Made by a program: the position numbers and the translations under genes
In this document: piece after piece, positions 45,053 to 56,455 of the stretch
How the letters are laid out: each line of letters opens with the position of its first letter
Numbering within the stretch: position 1 is the stretch's first letter
Notes under the pieces: generated by a model
Told to the model about the DNA's origin: nothing
Database searches by the model: none
Seen by the model: the letters and a program-made list of their open reading frames with translations, nothing else
Assembly: GCA_020736575.1 (NCBI GenBank)
Contig: JAGPYM010000022.1
Coordinates: forward strand, 434,001 to 498,000
Reading direction: 5' to 3'
From: Thelonectria olida
Lineage: Eukaryota; Ascomycota; Sordariomycetes; Hypocreales; Nectriaceae
DNA length: 64,000 bases

Positions 45053-45196
45053 ATGTCTGGTGCTGAGATCATCGGCCTTATCTCTGGCATTATCGGGATT
45101 CTCGATGGTACGCCGTCGATAAGCGCCGTTTTTAGAACGGAACATAAGGAGGAAGGAAGATTAAAAGAGGAGGAACATTTAGTTCAGACTCCCTAG
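45053..45196 (+). pseudogene. SesA-type NLR start fragment (arm B)
   Basis: Identical to 9509-9652. The leader intron (about 44954-45011, GTGAGT to TTGCAG) and start MSGAEIIGLISGIIGILDG are retained while the body of the gene is lost. Confidence 0.55.
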
Positions 45197-45459
45197 GTAT
45201 GAGAAGGAGTGAAGGAGCGACGTTGATCTATTCTATGACTATCTAGTAAGGAAAAACGCAGAGCTATCTGATAATACAAAAGCAGATAATGTAAAATAAA
45301 GAGCAGGAAATGACAGAAAGGGGAGGAGAAGGGAAACAAACGTATCAATACTGCCCAAGCAACCCAGCCATGAAGCGTCTCAAGACTGAGCCATGTTGCT
45401 AGCAGCTTCAGCACCCTTACAACTCCCCGGTTGAATATGGTACATTATACCACCACCTC

Positions 45460-45915
45460 CTAACAGAACTGTCTTTGATTCTGATCCTGGACCACAAAAC
45501 CAGATACCCCAAACTGATCCGGGATAGTATTTGCCGCATCCATGAAAGTCAACGGGGCCGGGGCTCCAGCCTGAGGGTTATTCCCAGGCTGCAATAGTGC
45601 AAAGCCTTTGCTCAATGTCGTATTATATGCAAGGGTTACATCGGTCGGCAGATTGGGGCTGCTGTAGATAGTGCACGACCTCTTGCCGCCATCCTCGGGC
45701 ATGAAAGTGTGCTTCCACACCCAGTTCGTACAAGTGGTCGGGTTCTCAAGACATACGGCGGCGCAGTCGCAGGCAGACTTGAAGCCATCCTTGAAGAAGA
45801 AATGTCGCTCTGTGACGACGCCGGTCATGTCGATGCCCCGATAGTAGCGGACACAGCCGCCATCATCACTTGGAGCTTGGAGGTTTGGGAAGCGTTCCTT
45901 GGTGATTTTGCCCTG
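45460..45915 (-). pseudogene. Secreted Cys-rich protein gene, 3' fragment (arm B)
   Basis: Codons 53 to 203 of the gene at 8634-9245, identical in sequence, but without signal peptide or promoter; cut at the arm edge, where Tc1/mariner sequence begins. Confidence 0.9.
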
Positions 45916-46145
45916 ATCTCAACCCTATCGAAAACATCCGGCCCCTGATAAAAACCCGGATTATTCAGGCACATCCTCAATTGAATGACATGCCTCAAGC
46001 AGATAGGACTAAACAGCTGCTTGTGCAGGCTGCTATTGAAGCCTGGGAAGGCATTGAAGATAGGGTCTTAAATAAACTGTGGAAATCGATGCCTGAGAGG
46101 TTGAAGGCTGTGAGAGACGCAAAAGGCTGGTACACTAAATACTAA
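45915..46145 (+). pseudogene. Tc1/mariner transposase, C-terminal fragment
   Basis: Starting exactly at the duplication edge, the frame reads DLNPIENIRPLIKTRI, the motif carrying the third catalytic acidic residue of Tc1/mariner DDE transposases, and continues through AIEAWEGIEDRVLNKLW and SMPERLKAVRDAKGWYTKY to a stop. The N-terminal HTH and first two Asp residues are absent here and were not found at 10607, the other side of the rearrangement. Confidence 0.75.
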
Positions 46146-46844
46146 TCTACATTAGAAGAAAGCCCTGTTATTTTCCATTACAATGCTATATTCAATGAAT
46201 CAATTGGCCGTCATTTGGCTGAGAAATATGGCTTCAAAGTTCATGTGTTGGGGCGCGGGTGTGGTCATGCATCGAGGACTGCTTGGAACTTTTGGGGGCC
46301 CACTGTTGACCTGAAATCGTAGATCTTTCTGCGCTGCAGTAGATCGAAGCCGTCTTCGGACACGTCTCGCGATGACGTCTTGCCTTGCATTTCCTTCTTT
46401 AGAGCTATAATTTCGAGGCCGACCGCGCTTCTTCGGTGTTTGTGGCATAATTGGCAATATGTCCTATGATGCAATTCCGTTCAAAATAAGGTCAGAACCT
46501 GAAGAGACTCAACTCATTAAACGTGACCCGAAGTGAACTGTGATGACTGTGAAATCCCAAATAGGCTAGCACCGTGACTGCGAAATGCAAAAGGGCAATT
46601 TACGCGAGCCCCGATCCTCGCCAGCAAAGCACAATACGACCCATAGAATTTTTGGATACCCAGAGCCCGTATCATCCGTTTCGCGCTGGTAGCTTCACCA
46701 CCCTCATATGCCATAGGATGGGCTAATGATGATGGTGGTGGCTCGTTGTATTACCCCAAACAAAAATGCTTATGGACCGAGATTAGAAGAAATCACCTCT
46801 CCAAGATTGGATCCCCAGAGTTCATCCTTTCATTCGCAAACACA
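46146..46844. other. Intergenic with an AT-hook-like ORF fragment
   Basis: A minus ORF at 46200-46457 contains KKRGRPRNYSSKEG (AT-hook-like) followed by a basic helix; it has no other recognisable domain and looks like a remnant. The remainder is the 3' flank of the chitin synthase gene. Confidence 0.35.
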
Positions 46845-49800
46845 CTACATATTCTCCAACTCGTGATCGATTTGGCGATCCATAAAGGTGCGGCGCTCGC
46901 CGACCAGGTCGGTCTGGAGGCGCTGCTTCACCAAGTCGCGGACCTGCTTCTTGGTGACAGTGTCGAGATCGACCTCCACCAGAACGGAGCGGATGGCTTC
47001 CACGATGGCCATGTCGTTGGGTCCTCTGTGGCCCTGTTGAAAGTCGAACGGAGAAGCCGAGCACATGGCATCGAGCATGGGAGACTGGGCGCCGTTGAGG
47101 CCGAGAGCGGTTCCAAATTGGCTGGCATTACCACCCAAGTTGGAAGACGAGTTGGCTTGGCCGCGCAGGTTGGTCATATTGGGTCGCTGGCCAGGGAAGT
47201 CCTGGTATGGCGATTGGCTACGCATGCCATGAGTGCCAGTACCCATAGACATCATCGACTGGCGGTTCATGGGCGCGCCATGGTGACGTCCCATGTTGGA
47301 GCAGGGAGACATGTAAGCGTTGTTGCGTCCAGGCATGCCAGTCAGGACAGATTCCTGAGGTCCAGCCAAGTAGGCAGACTTGATCTCATCCATCTCGTAC
47401 TGGTCATCGAAAGAACACTCAAACTCCTCCTGATATCCGCGTCGACCAGGCAAGTTGTTGGCCAGGGCATAGTCATCCCAGCGCTGTAGAGGAATGGAGC
47501 GAGGATCGAAACCCTCATCATCGACAGCAACGACCTGCTTGTTACCCTTCTCACCAATTACAATACGCGTGTTACCCCACGAGAAGTTGTCCTGGTTCCA
47601 GAAGGAGTAGACGGGGAGGATGACAGAGTAAATAGGGAATGCGATGATGTAGATGATCATCCAACCGATGTGCTGCCACTGTCTCTTGAGAATGAAGATG
47701 AGTGCCTGAAGACCATACACGGCCGCAAGCATAGCGATGGAAATGGTAGGGAACTGGCCGGTCCCAGTGGCGATTCGGTAGATGAGGTAGCCAAGGTAAC
47801 CACAGGTGGCGGGAAGGATGATGGTACCGCAGAGGTCGATGAAGACAACGAAGCGCATACTGAAGCAGCAGAAGCCACACATTTCCTTGAGCTGCATCAA
47901 TTCGACGAGGTTGTGAATGGTCGAGTTGATCCATCGTCGACGCTGAGACAACAGAACGCTCCAAGACTCGGGGGCAGCCGTCACACACTTGGCATCGGGG
48001 ATGAACTTGTATGACATGCTTGGGAAGTATTTGGTCATGAGGGTGGTCAGGTAACGATCTTCACCAAGCGAGAGCAGGTTCTTCTTATGCAGAGTATCCA
48101 CGTCGCAGACACTATAGTCCTTGATGACGGCGTCAGAGATGATGAGCGGCTTGCCCTTATCGGCTGTCCAAAGTCGGTACATGGAGAAACTGGTCGACAA
48201 TTAGTATTCTTGCTTTCTATTTTCATAAATAAGATTACTTACCATCCGGGCAAACAGGTGACACTGCCGAAGAGAGATTCAAATGCCTTGGCCAGGTGAT
48301 GAGAGATGAAGTACTCGTAAACCTGAATCATAGTCCACCAAGTCTTCTCATCGTTCTCAAGGCTCGTCTCACCGCAAATACCAGCAATCTTCGCGTTATG
48401 GGCGCAAGCGGCAACCAGTCGGTTCAAGGAATCCTCAGAAACGCAGGTATCGGCATCAACCATGAGAAGGTACTCGTACAACTCAGGATCCATACCAATA
48501 ATGTTGTTGATTTGATGGAACATCTCGAGCTCCAGAGGACTCATAGGAACACCTTGGTGGACACGGTTGAGGAAGCTCATCAAGAGAATCTGAGAATCTC
48601 GCTTGCCACGGTTGCCTGGCTTCGCCTTGGACTGCTCAGATTCCTTTCCAACTTTAACGACGACCAGGTACGGGACAACGTTGCCCTCGAACTCGTAGAG
48701 GCCGGAGTAGACCTTACCATAGTTGAGCTGTTCACTGCCAGTCCCAACGGACTTAAACGGCAGAGCCGGAGGATCAACCTTGGGATCGACACCGAGAATA
48801 TCAAGGACAATCTTGGGGTTGGACGGTCATTACCCTGACCAACGATGACACCATCGCAAATGACACAGATGAGTTTGCGCTTGTTGTCATACTGGAGGGC
48901 TGTCAGGGAATCAAGAGCCTTCCGTAGAGAATCTTCGCTTTCTGTGTAGGCAGGGACTTGGCAGATGACAAACTTATCCTGAGGCGAAGGACGTCGCTTA
49001 GAGCCGAATTGAAGGGCAGCAAGGAATTTGATTGCGATGACAGAACAGAGGATAACGGTGAAGGCCAGCATGATGTAGTTGTTGACCTGGCATTTGGCGC
49101 TGTCTCGGAAATCGATGATACCGACATAACTGATTCGCTGAATGCAGTACCAGCTATTGAGGATGTTCGCGTGCCTCGTCTTGTTACCGACGGAATTTTC
49201 GATGAGGGCGTTGAGATCGTTCTTGATGTCTTCACCAGCATTGTTCTTCCAGAGATCCTCAACGTCCGAGTCCAGGAAAGAGTACGTGTCGGTCTTGTCC
49301 ATCAATTCTTGAGTGTAGAAGTAATCCCTGAGGTCATAAATTTCATTGCCATACCTTGCCCAGTAGTGTTGATCGTTTTTACCCTCATTCTTGACCCTGG
49401 ACTCTTTCCAGACGAGGTCGCCATGGTAGTATTCCTTGATCTTAGGCTCAAAAGTGGTCCAGTACCAATCGTCGTTGTGCAAGGCGCTAGTAGGGTCAGT
49501 AGCATAGAAGCCTGACGTGTGAAGAGCATTGCTGTATTCAGGGGTGTTGTTGGCAGTCAGACGCGTGGTTTCCTTGATACCCAATCCCTTGCAGGCCATG
49601 TTCAGAGGCGAGACGAAGTACTCGTCAAGAATGAGACCAGCCAGAGGCTGCATGTTGGAGCTCGTCGTCTCAGTGTATGTGTCACTGTGCTGTAGCCTCC
49701 AGAAATCCGAGATATCATATACTTTGCCGCGGATACCCACCCAGAAGTCGTTCTCACCTTGATGGGTGGCGAGCTGCTTCTCGTTCCAAGCTTTGTCAGA

Positions 49801-52279
49801 GTTGGGACACAGAAGCTTGCCGAAGAAGATGATCCAGAAAATCAAAATAGCGTTGGTCAAGGCAATGAGGAAGCACAAGACCAACTTCTCTCGCCATGCC
49901 ATACGAACGTCAGGCCGCTTCATGCGGCCGATGAAAGAGATAAAAGGCGAGGGAATCCAGAAAGTGATCGTCCAGACAGAGGCAACCCAGGCTCGGCGAC
50001 TGAAGGGGATCTCCTTAGTCTCGACATGCTTGTTTTTGGCGAGCTCAGGGTCCAAAACACTAGTGAACTCGCCTTCCTCGTGGTAAAAGACCTGGCCCTT
50101 GTAGGTGTCACCCTTGGTGCCCAGGCCGTAGTAACCACCGCTAACATTTCGTTTGGCGCTAGGGGCAATCGAAGGCGCAAGGTTGCGGTTCGTGTTCATA
50201 CCCTTGTTGACTTTCAGGTTCTGGTTCTGGTTGAGAGTCACCTGGCTCATGTTGCCTTGACTTATCTGGCGGTTGTGCACCGAGTGGTCGTTGCTCCCGT
50301 TGAGGCTGCTGCCCAGCGCCGGAAGAGAGGAGAAGTCGCTTCCGTTGTTCGAGTAGCCGGTGTCGAAGCCAGTATTGAAGGGGTTGGCTCCAGCACTCCG
50401 AAGGCTGTGGGCAGGCTTGATATCCAGCATACTCTCAGCCTCCCACCAGGCAGTCTCGCGAACCCAGATGCGCTCCTTTCCGACGAATACCTCGCCGTTG
50501 CTCCAGCCACGCTCAAGCATCCAACTCTCGATTCCGTCTTTGCCGTCCTTGCAGCCTAGGGGGCCGTATCTCTGAACGAACTCGTCAATGTCGAAATCGA
50601 CAGTGTAGTCGAGGTTTCTGCTGCGTCGATTTGCCCACTCAGGGAGTCTCCACGAGCGGAGCTGTCGGGAAACGGTACCAGCCGACCAAGCGGAACTGAC
50701 AGCAGGCAGCGCCGCAAGGCTTGCAGGAGAGTCGTCGGTAGGGTGGAGAGACAAGTGATACCAAGCACGGCTGGAGGCCAGAATAGCGGGCAGATCGGAA
50801 CGACCAGCTCGTCCAAGGTTGATGCCCTCTCCCTCAACGGGGAACAGAAGCTTCCTCAAGAAGCTGTCTTCCTCAGATGCGTTTGCCATCTTCTTGAGAA
50901 TGGCCTCCCTCTTCTCAAGCTCGTGCTGTCGGTCCCTACCCTGAGGACTGGTCATGATGCCCAAATCTGGAGCAACCTCAGACACAGCCTGCTGCATCTC
51001 TCTAATGACAGAGGAGCCTGCAGGTCCGACTTGAACGCCATCTTGAATCATCTCGGCATTTATACCAAAGGAATCGTCAAAAATGGTACGCATGGTAAGA
51101 GCCTTGCCTAGAGTGGGTGAAGGGACCTCGATAACAGTGATAGAAACAGTGTCATCGTTATCGTTGGACGTAGACTTGCGGATACCACGGCCATCTACGG
51201 ACTCATCGCCATCTCGGATGCGAAGCATCTGAGCGGCAATGGCACTGTTGGCCTTGGAGATGACCCAATCAACAAGGGTTTCGTAGAGACCGCAAACGAA
51301 GGTACGGCAACCCTCGGTGCTGAGCTGATGCATGAGAACCTCGGGCTCTATTCCGAGCAAGCCACTAACATCCTGACAAATTTCCTCCAGATCATCAGAA
51401 TCAGCAGCATAGTCGAGCGTGTTGCCGAGCTTAAGCAGACCAGCAAAAGTTGAGATGAAGTTACGGTGAGTGGAGCCCTTGATTCCGATCTCCTTCAACG
51501 CATGACGGAAATCGTCGGCAGCAGCTCCATCATCAGCTGTGGCGAGATAAGAAGGAGGCTCATAAGTTCCAGAGCGAGCCAGCAGGGCATGTGCGGATGC
51601 AGACTTCAGGCCAAGAAACTCTCGCTCGGCTGGGGTGGATGCCGAAGTGAGAAGATAATAGAAGACATCGAAGGCGCGATATCCGAACTCGGCGGGGATA
51701 TTGAGAAGTCCATTGGCGATGTCGATGCCACCCTGAGACAAGGCTAGAGAAGCCCCAGTGAGATTTCCAGTCAAGTTCAAGGTCAAGGTCACACAGAGAG
51801 CAGCTTGCCTCGAGGCAGATGGGTTGTATGGGGTCACACATCGGAGGAATGGGCGAATGGCTTCTAAAGACTTGTAGACTGATGAAGGAATGCCGAAAGG
51901 GAAAGTATTCAGTAAGGGTACGAGGACGGAGGGAGTCGACTGATGAAGAGAACTGTGATACAATGTTAGTATGACCGGACGAAAATGTGAATATTGACGT
52001 GTATGAAACATCCCCCAAAATGATGCACCCATCTTCGGCTCGGCGTCTCGCATGCTCCCAGGCTCGAGCAGTGAGGCCCGCATCAACAGTAGACCCGGTC
52101 TGATCAGCTGTGAGCCAGGTGTTTACCACGAGACTCGTGCTAGCATCTAGCTTATGAGGCTGAGATGACAGGTGGATGTTGTGAATAGCGTTGAGAAGGG
52201 TAGTAGTCGAGACCTGGGCAGATTGAGGGCCGCCCAAAGCATCGGATGCCGCCGAAAACATGGATATTCGGTTCTCCAT
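46845..52279 (-). CDS. Class VII chitin synthase (degenerate myosin-like motor), one-base frameshift
   Basis: Exons 52279-51999, 51952-48243 and 48189-46845 (introns 46 and 53 bp) encode about 1,778 residues. In order: a short myosin-like region without a P-loop ([27 protein letters not shown]); membrane segments near 750; a cytochrome-b5-like domain ([16 protein letters not shown]); the glycosyltransferase core ([56 protein letters not shown]); and a DEK-type C-terminus. It makes cell-wall chitin at the hyphal tip. GGGG at 48815-48818 needs one more base: DRPTP is followed in the next frame by [16 protein letters not shown]. Exon-2 phase arithmetic independently demands exactly one extra base, so a sequencing error is likely. 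An alternative ATG lies at 52303. Confidence 0.9.
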
Positions 52280-53439
52280 GGCTGGCGACAGTGATGTCCT
52301 CACTCAGCAATCACAGATGGCTTTTATGTCGCGACGTCACAGTTCAGTTAAGGGTTGGTTTTCAAGTCGAGGGGCGAGCTCAGTGCAAAAGTGAAGATTC
52401 GTCGGTTGGACGTCCAGCAAGACACAAATCGACGAACGAAACCTTAGAGGCAGAGCGAGCGGAATAACGATGGTTCGGTGTGAGTTTGAGGCTTGCCAGG
52501 CCGTTGGATTGTGGTGAGAGGAAGATTTGGTCGCTGGTCAACGCGACCCTCCCTTTCGGTTGAGGCGTCACGGACGGAGTGTTGGGAACAATGGGAAGTC
52601 GTGATAGGAGTATTAACGATTGAAGAAACACGGCCAAAGTGAGTGAGCCGGCCAACGAGGCTGTAGGACAAGCAAAAACAACAAAAAAACACAAACTAAG
52701 GTCACGATACAAACGCTCTCTCCAAAGTGATGAAGAAGCGACTGAGCCTGGTGAAAAGCGGCAGCGTTGCCAAAGAGGGCGTCCGTCAGAATGACGGGCG
52801 GATTACGCACAGTATCTGGTGGACTTTTGAGGCAGGGTCAAACGGCCCATATTTTTAGCACTTGAGTTTAGTAGTGCTGGGGTGGGAACGAATGCTGTGG
52901 ATGGCCAAATACGAGGCTCAACAAGCGACGAACCAGCTGCATGTCCGCAGTCAAGTGTGAGATCTGCTTTCTTGTCTGATCAGTTCTCGTATCCATGACG
53001 GTAAGCCCGGAAGGCTATACTGACTGTAAGGTTTCCACGCACATTTATTTTGGATGCAACTCTTTTTGACGCGGAGTGCCATTCTTCATCTTTTTATGCC
53101 CTGTTTTTTTCTCTTCCTCTGCTGCTGACATATGCCATTAATCTCAGGTGTTGGGATGCTCCGATACGTGGGTTGTTCTGGAACGTGGCCACTTATCTCA
53201 GTCCACCAGTTGGCATAACCGCGAGCCCGCTGGTAGTATAGCCATACTAGCCTTTCGCGGTTTGTATAGGACTGCCAATCACAGCGCCGCAAATCCGACG
53301 GCGGGTCCGGGACAGGGGTTCCAAACGACCACTTCCAAACTCCCAATTGCACCTTCGTAGGGAGGTTTGCGACTCAACAGACACTTAAGTTGTCTCTCAC
53401 TACGCCGGATTCAAGCTACAGGCGCCATCTAAGGAGGGC
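52280..53439. other. Chitin synthase promoter region; no divergent gene seen
   Basis: 1.16 kb without a recognisable gene. In many filamentous ascomycetes the class V partner starts here in the opposite direction; no myosin-motor sequence is visible. Confidence 0.55.
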
Positions 53440-53498
53440 TTTATTGGCGATCTCACGCAGTCAAGAAAGATAGAGTGTGTACGGTTTGGCCGTAACGC
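53440..53498 (-). repeat. Recombinase-element end repeat, copy 3
   Basis: Shares TTATTGGYGAYCTCACGCAG and GGTTTGGCCGTAACG with copies at 37423 and 39479 but is more diverged, and it changes to unrelated sequence after CGTAACG. Confidence 0.65.
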
Positions 53499-54504
53499 CT
53501 TCTGCAGTGTGGTCGTCACGTGAGGCAACCCCAATAAAACTCCCCCCGTTGAGGAGCATGCCAGCCAATAAAAATGCAAGTACTCCTGTCGCTGGTATTG
53601 CCAATATGGGCATCCTCGAATTATATTGTCAGAATATGAGAAAGTCCATATCATATGGTGTATAGTGCAATATACTACTTTATTACCGTATTAGTAGCAA
53701 CACTGACTGCGAATTTCCTTCAACAGAACTTCCTTTTTTTTCAAATTGGCCACTCTTTTGCATGCTTCTCCAAATCTTCCTCGCACTAGGTAGACGTTGA
53801 GAAATCTTGGAATATGTTTCAAGGATAGACTGGAACTTCATTAAAAATTTGGCCCAGAACACAATATCCTCCTGTTCAGCGAATTCCCAGACGAATAAAA
53901 AGACAACAGCGAGAGTCAGCTTCATAAACACATAACGCTCTTAAAGATGCCTCCCACTCTACCTCAGGATGTGTGTCGATACTATCGATATTTCTAAGCC
54001 GACGTCCACTTTTTTGAGTCAGTCCCATTATATTTAAAGGGAATAATGAAGCTTCATGCATTGTTGTCTCTGTATCTCTTCCAGCTCTGGGCTACTTCAT
54101 TTCCATCCCTGGCCCAGAACATGTCGGTTTGGGTCGGGATGCAAGTTCTCTTATGGCGAGGACCAGAGGGAAGACAGTTTTATCGTACGTTACGTATTAA
54201 CCTTGGGCACCCTTACTGGCAATACGGAAGCACTACACCTAGACATTGGGCTTCCGTTCAAACTGGCCGAATAATCAAGGTACTTCTTTGTACCTTAAGT
54301 ATAGGCACCCCTTCAAGTAACGACTGCTCTACAATGACAGTGCGAGTCATTCGTAGTACCTTACTCGAGTCGCTGACATACGCTAGTTCCCGCACTCCAA
54401 ATGTACTGCGTCTTTATTGTAATTATTGGCATTGTGCGGAGAATATTTCAATTTGCAATAGATATTGCAAAAGCAGAAGGTCTATGTGCTCGAAACTATA
54501 CAGT
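53499..54504. other. No gene recognised
   Basis: 1 kb. The ORF at 54046-54606 has a hydrophobic start, but no domain, and its end runs into the dispersed repeat. Confidence 0.4.
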
Positions 54505-55063
54505 TTTGGAACTATGGACTGGATTGTTACTGAGCCAGGCAGCAGAATTAGCGCCCACCCGCTCGGGACAAAAGCGGCACACTCTGGCCTTGCTACGCCG
54601 CAGTGACATCGAGGAATGGTCGGAACATTCCGATGACGGGAGCTATGGATCGACACCTAAGTACGAGATGAAGCTCACGCAATTTTTGGTTACGCAATTG
54701 GTGTTACGTGGTGGATGGATTCCCTGCAAAGTGATCTGTGCCTTGCCAACGAAGGTGACTGACGTAACATCGAGATCATCAAAAGCCTTGCCCACTTCAT
54801 CCAATTTCCGAATCACATGCCGGCGAACCAAGGCAGACAAGCCACTCCTTCGGCCTAGCCGACCCACTCACTCTCCGCTCAGACCAGGCTTTACTATGTA
54901 GATTAATCCATCCCCGCCCTACCTTCATTTGGATTCCAAGCAGCCATCCCTGGATGAGCCACCGGCATGTACCGCAAGCTAATCTTCTCCATGTCAGCCC
55001 TGTAGGATCGCACAGTCGAGATTACACAAGTGAATCGAGAATCGGGCGCTTGATTGAGCCGTA
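54505..55063 (-). repeat. Dispersed 0.56-0.58 kb repeat, copy 2
   Basis: Opposite orientation to copy 1 (18863-19447), except that the inner part, 54793-54919, lies in the same direction as in copy 1. Several substitutions separate the copies, so the duplication is not recent. Confidence 0.8.
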
Positions 55064-55560
55064 AGGAACAATGTCCCTGACGGAGTAACAGTGTGACTTG
55101 GGATCCAGCCATAGACCTTTGCACTACGTTAGGTTCGGGACTCTCCGATATGAGATTTAATAGAGCGAGCCACGGAGAATCCAGAACCAGACAGACCTGG
55201 TTAACACTAGCATGGATATAAAATATGGGTTAGAGAATGCAGCAATAATAATCCCTGCCTAGTGTCTTTAGGGGTGGTAAGCCTCTGGCGAACGACGTTC
55301 TGTTGCTGCCGGCTGTCCGCCAACTTCAGCCGTAGTCTTAACCCTGCCTACCCCACATCCAATTTGAAGCTCGGGCCAACTTTACCCCATTCAGCCGTAT
55401 GAATCAGGATCCGGGGTTGGATATGCGACTCTCACTGAACATCACCGTTGCCACCAGAAGCCGCTCGCTGCCATTAGCTGGGTATGACTTGCTCGTAGAC
55501 CCAGTGAAATGCTCACAGAGTGCTTGCAAGAGATAAAGAGACACGCGACGTGTTGCTTCC
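55064..55560. other. No gene recognised
   Basis: About 500 bp between the repeat and the NLR remnant. Confidence 0.4.
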
Positions 55561-56455
55561 ATGAGTCATACCAGCTTTCCAGGGCCACTTCGCGGCGAAA
55601 ACGTGATCGCCAGCACGCACGCGTCCGGCGGGGAGACGATCAGCTTCAATTTTGGCGCCCATGACTCGCCGCGATCTTTCCGACCCTTCTCGACCGTCCC
55701 TTTCCCGCCGGACCCGAAGGTCGTTGAGCGGACGGATATCTTTCTCTGGCCGCGGCATCAAGCCGCGCAGCGCTCGTCGGGCTCAGCGGCATCGGGTAGG
55801 CTGCGTGTCCCATGACCCCAAAACGGTGTTAACAGACCCAGGAAATCACAGGTCGCGATCAATTACGTGCACGAAGTCCGACGGACGCCACCAGATACCT
55901 GGGCTTTCTGGGTGCATGCAAGCTCCAGGGCCCGTTTCGAGGAGACATACCGAAACATCCGCCGATAAGCTGCAGCTTCCGGGACGAGATGATCCGAAGC
56001 GCAACGTGCTCCAGCTGGTGCATGCCTGGCAGTGCGACGAAGAGAATGGACCATGGATGATGGTGCTCGATAACGCCGATTCCGTTGAGGTGTTCTTTCC
56101 GGGACGGGGCACGCATGACTCACGCGACCAGCCGCTGGCACCATTCCTACCAAAGAGCGGCCGCGGATCGATCATCCCATCTCGCAACACAAATGCGGCG
56201 GAGAGGCTGGCCGGTCTGGATGTCATTTACAAGGTGCCTATGATGGAGAAAAGCCAAGCCCTGCAGCTTCTCCGCAACAGACTCGTGGAGGAGTGCGCCG
56301 AGGATAATGTGGTAATGACAGAGCTAGTCGATGATCTAAACCGCGTGCCACTTGCAATAGCCCAGGCTGCCGCTTACATCAAGCGAAGAAGACCGCACAT
56401 GTCGGTATCGGCTTACCTAAACGAGTTCCGGAGGAGCGATAAGAAGAAAGCAAGC
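55561..56455 (+). pseudogene. NB-ARC NLR remnant with several frameshifts, fused in frame to the next gene
   Basis: Pieces of one NB-ARC receptor appear in order but in changing frames: the linker TVPFPPDPKVVERTDI; then ALVGLSGIG, spliced over a 46-bp intron (GTAGGC to CCCAG) to KSQVAINYVHE, which builds the P-loop G-x-x-G-x-G-K-S; then TPPDTWAFWVHASSRARFEE; then, after another shift near 55965, DKLQLPGRDDPKRN, WMMVLDNADS (Walker B) and NRVPLAIAQAAAYIKRR (GLPLA-like). From about 55970 to the end the frame is the same as that of the following TmpA-like gene with no stop between. Winged-helix and sensor repeats (TPR, WD40 or ANK) are missing. Confidence 0.7.

Larger units (their letters stand above)
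44099..45915 (-). repeat. Inverted duplication, arm B (1,817 bp)
   Basis: Reverse complement of 8790-10606 with the same length. This arm keeps the CHAT gene intact across its left edge (44099) and cuts the secreted-protein gene at its right edge (45915), the reverse of arm A. Confidence 0.95.

Noticed and set aside
49759..50559. 266-codon plus ORF inside the chitin synthase
   Set aside because: Antisense shadow of a strongly supported coding exon.
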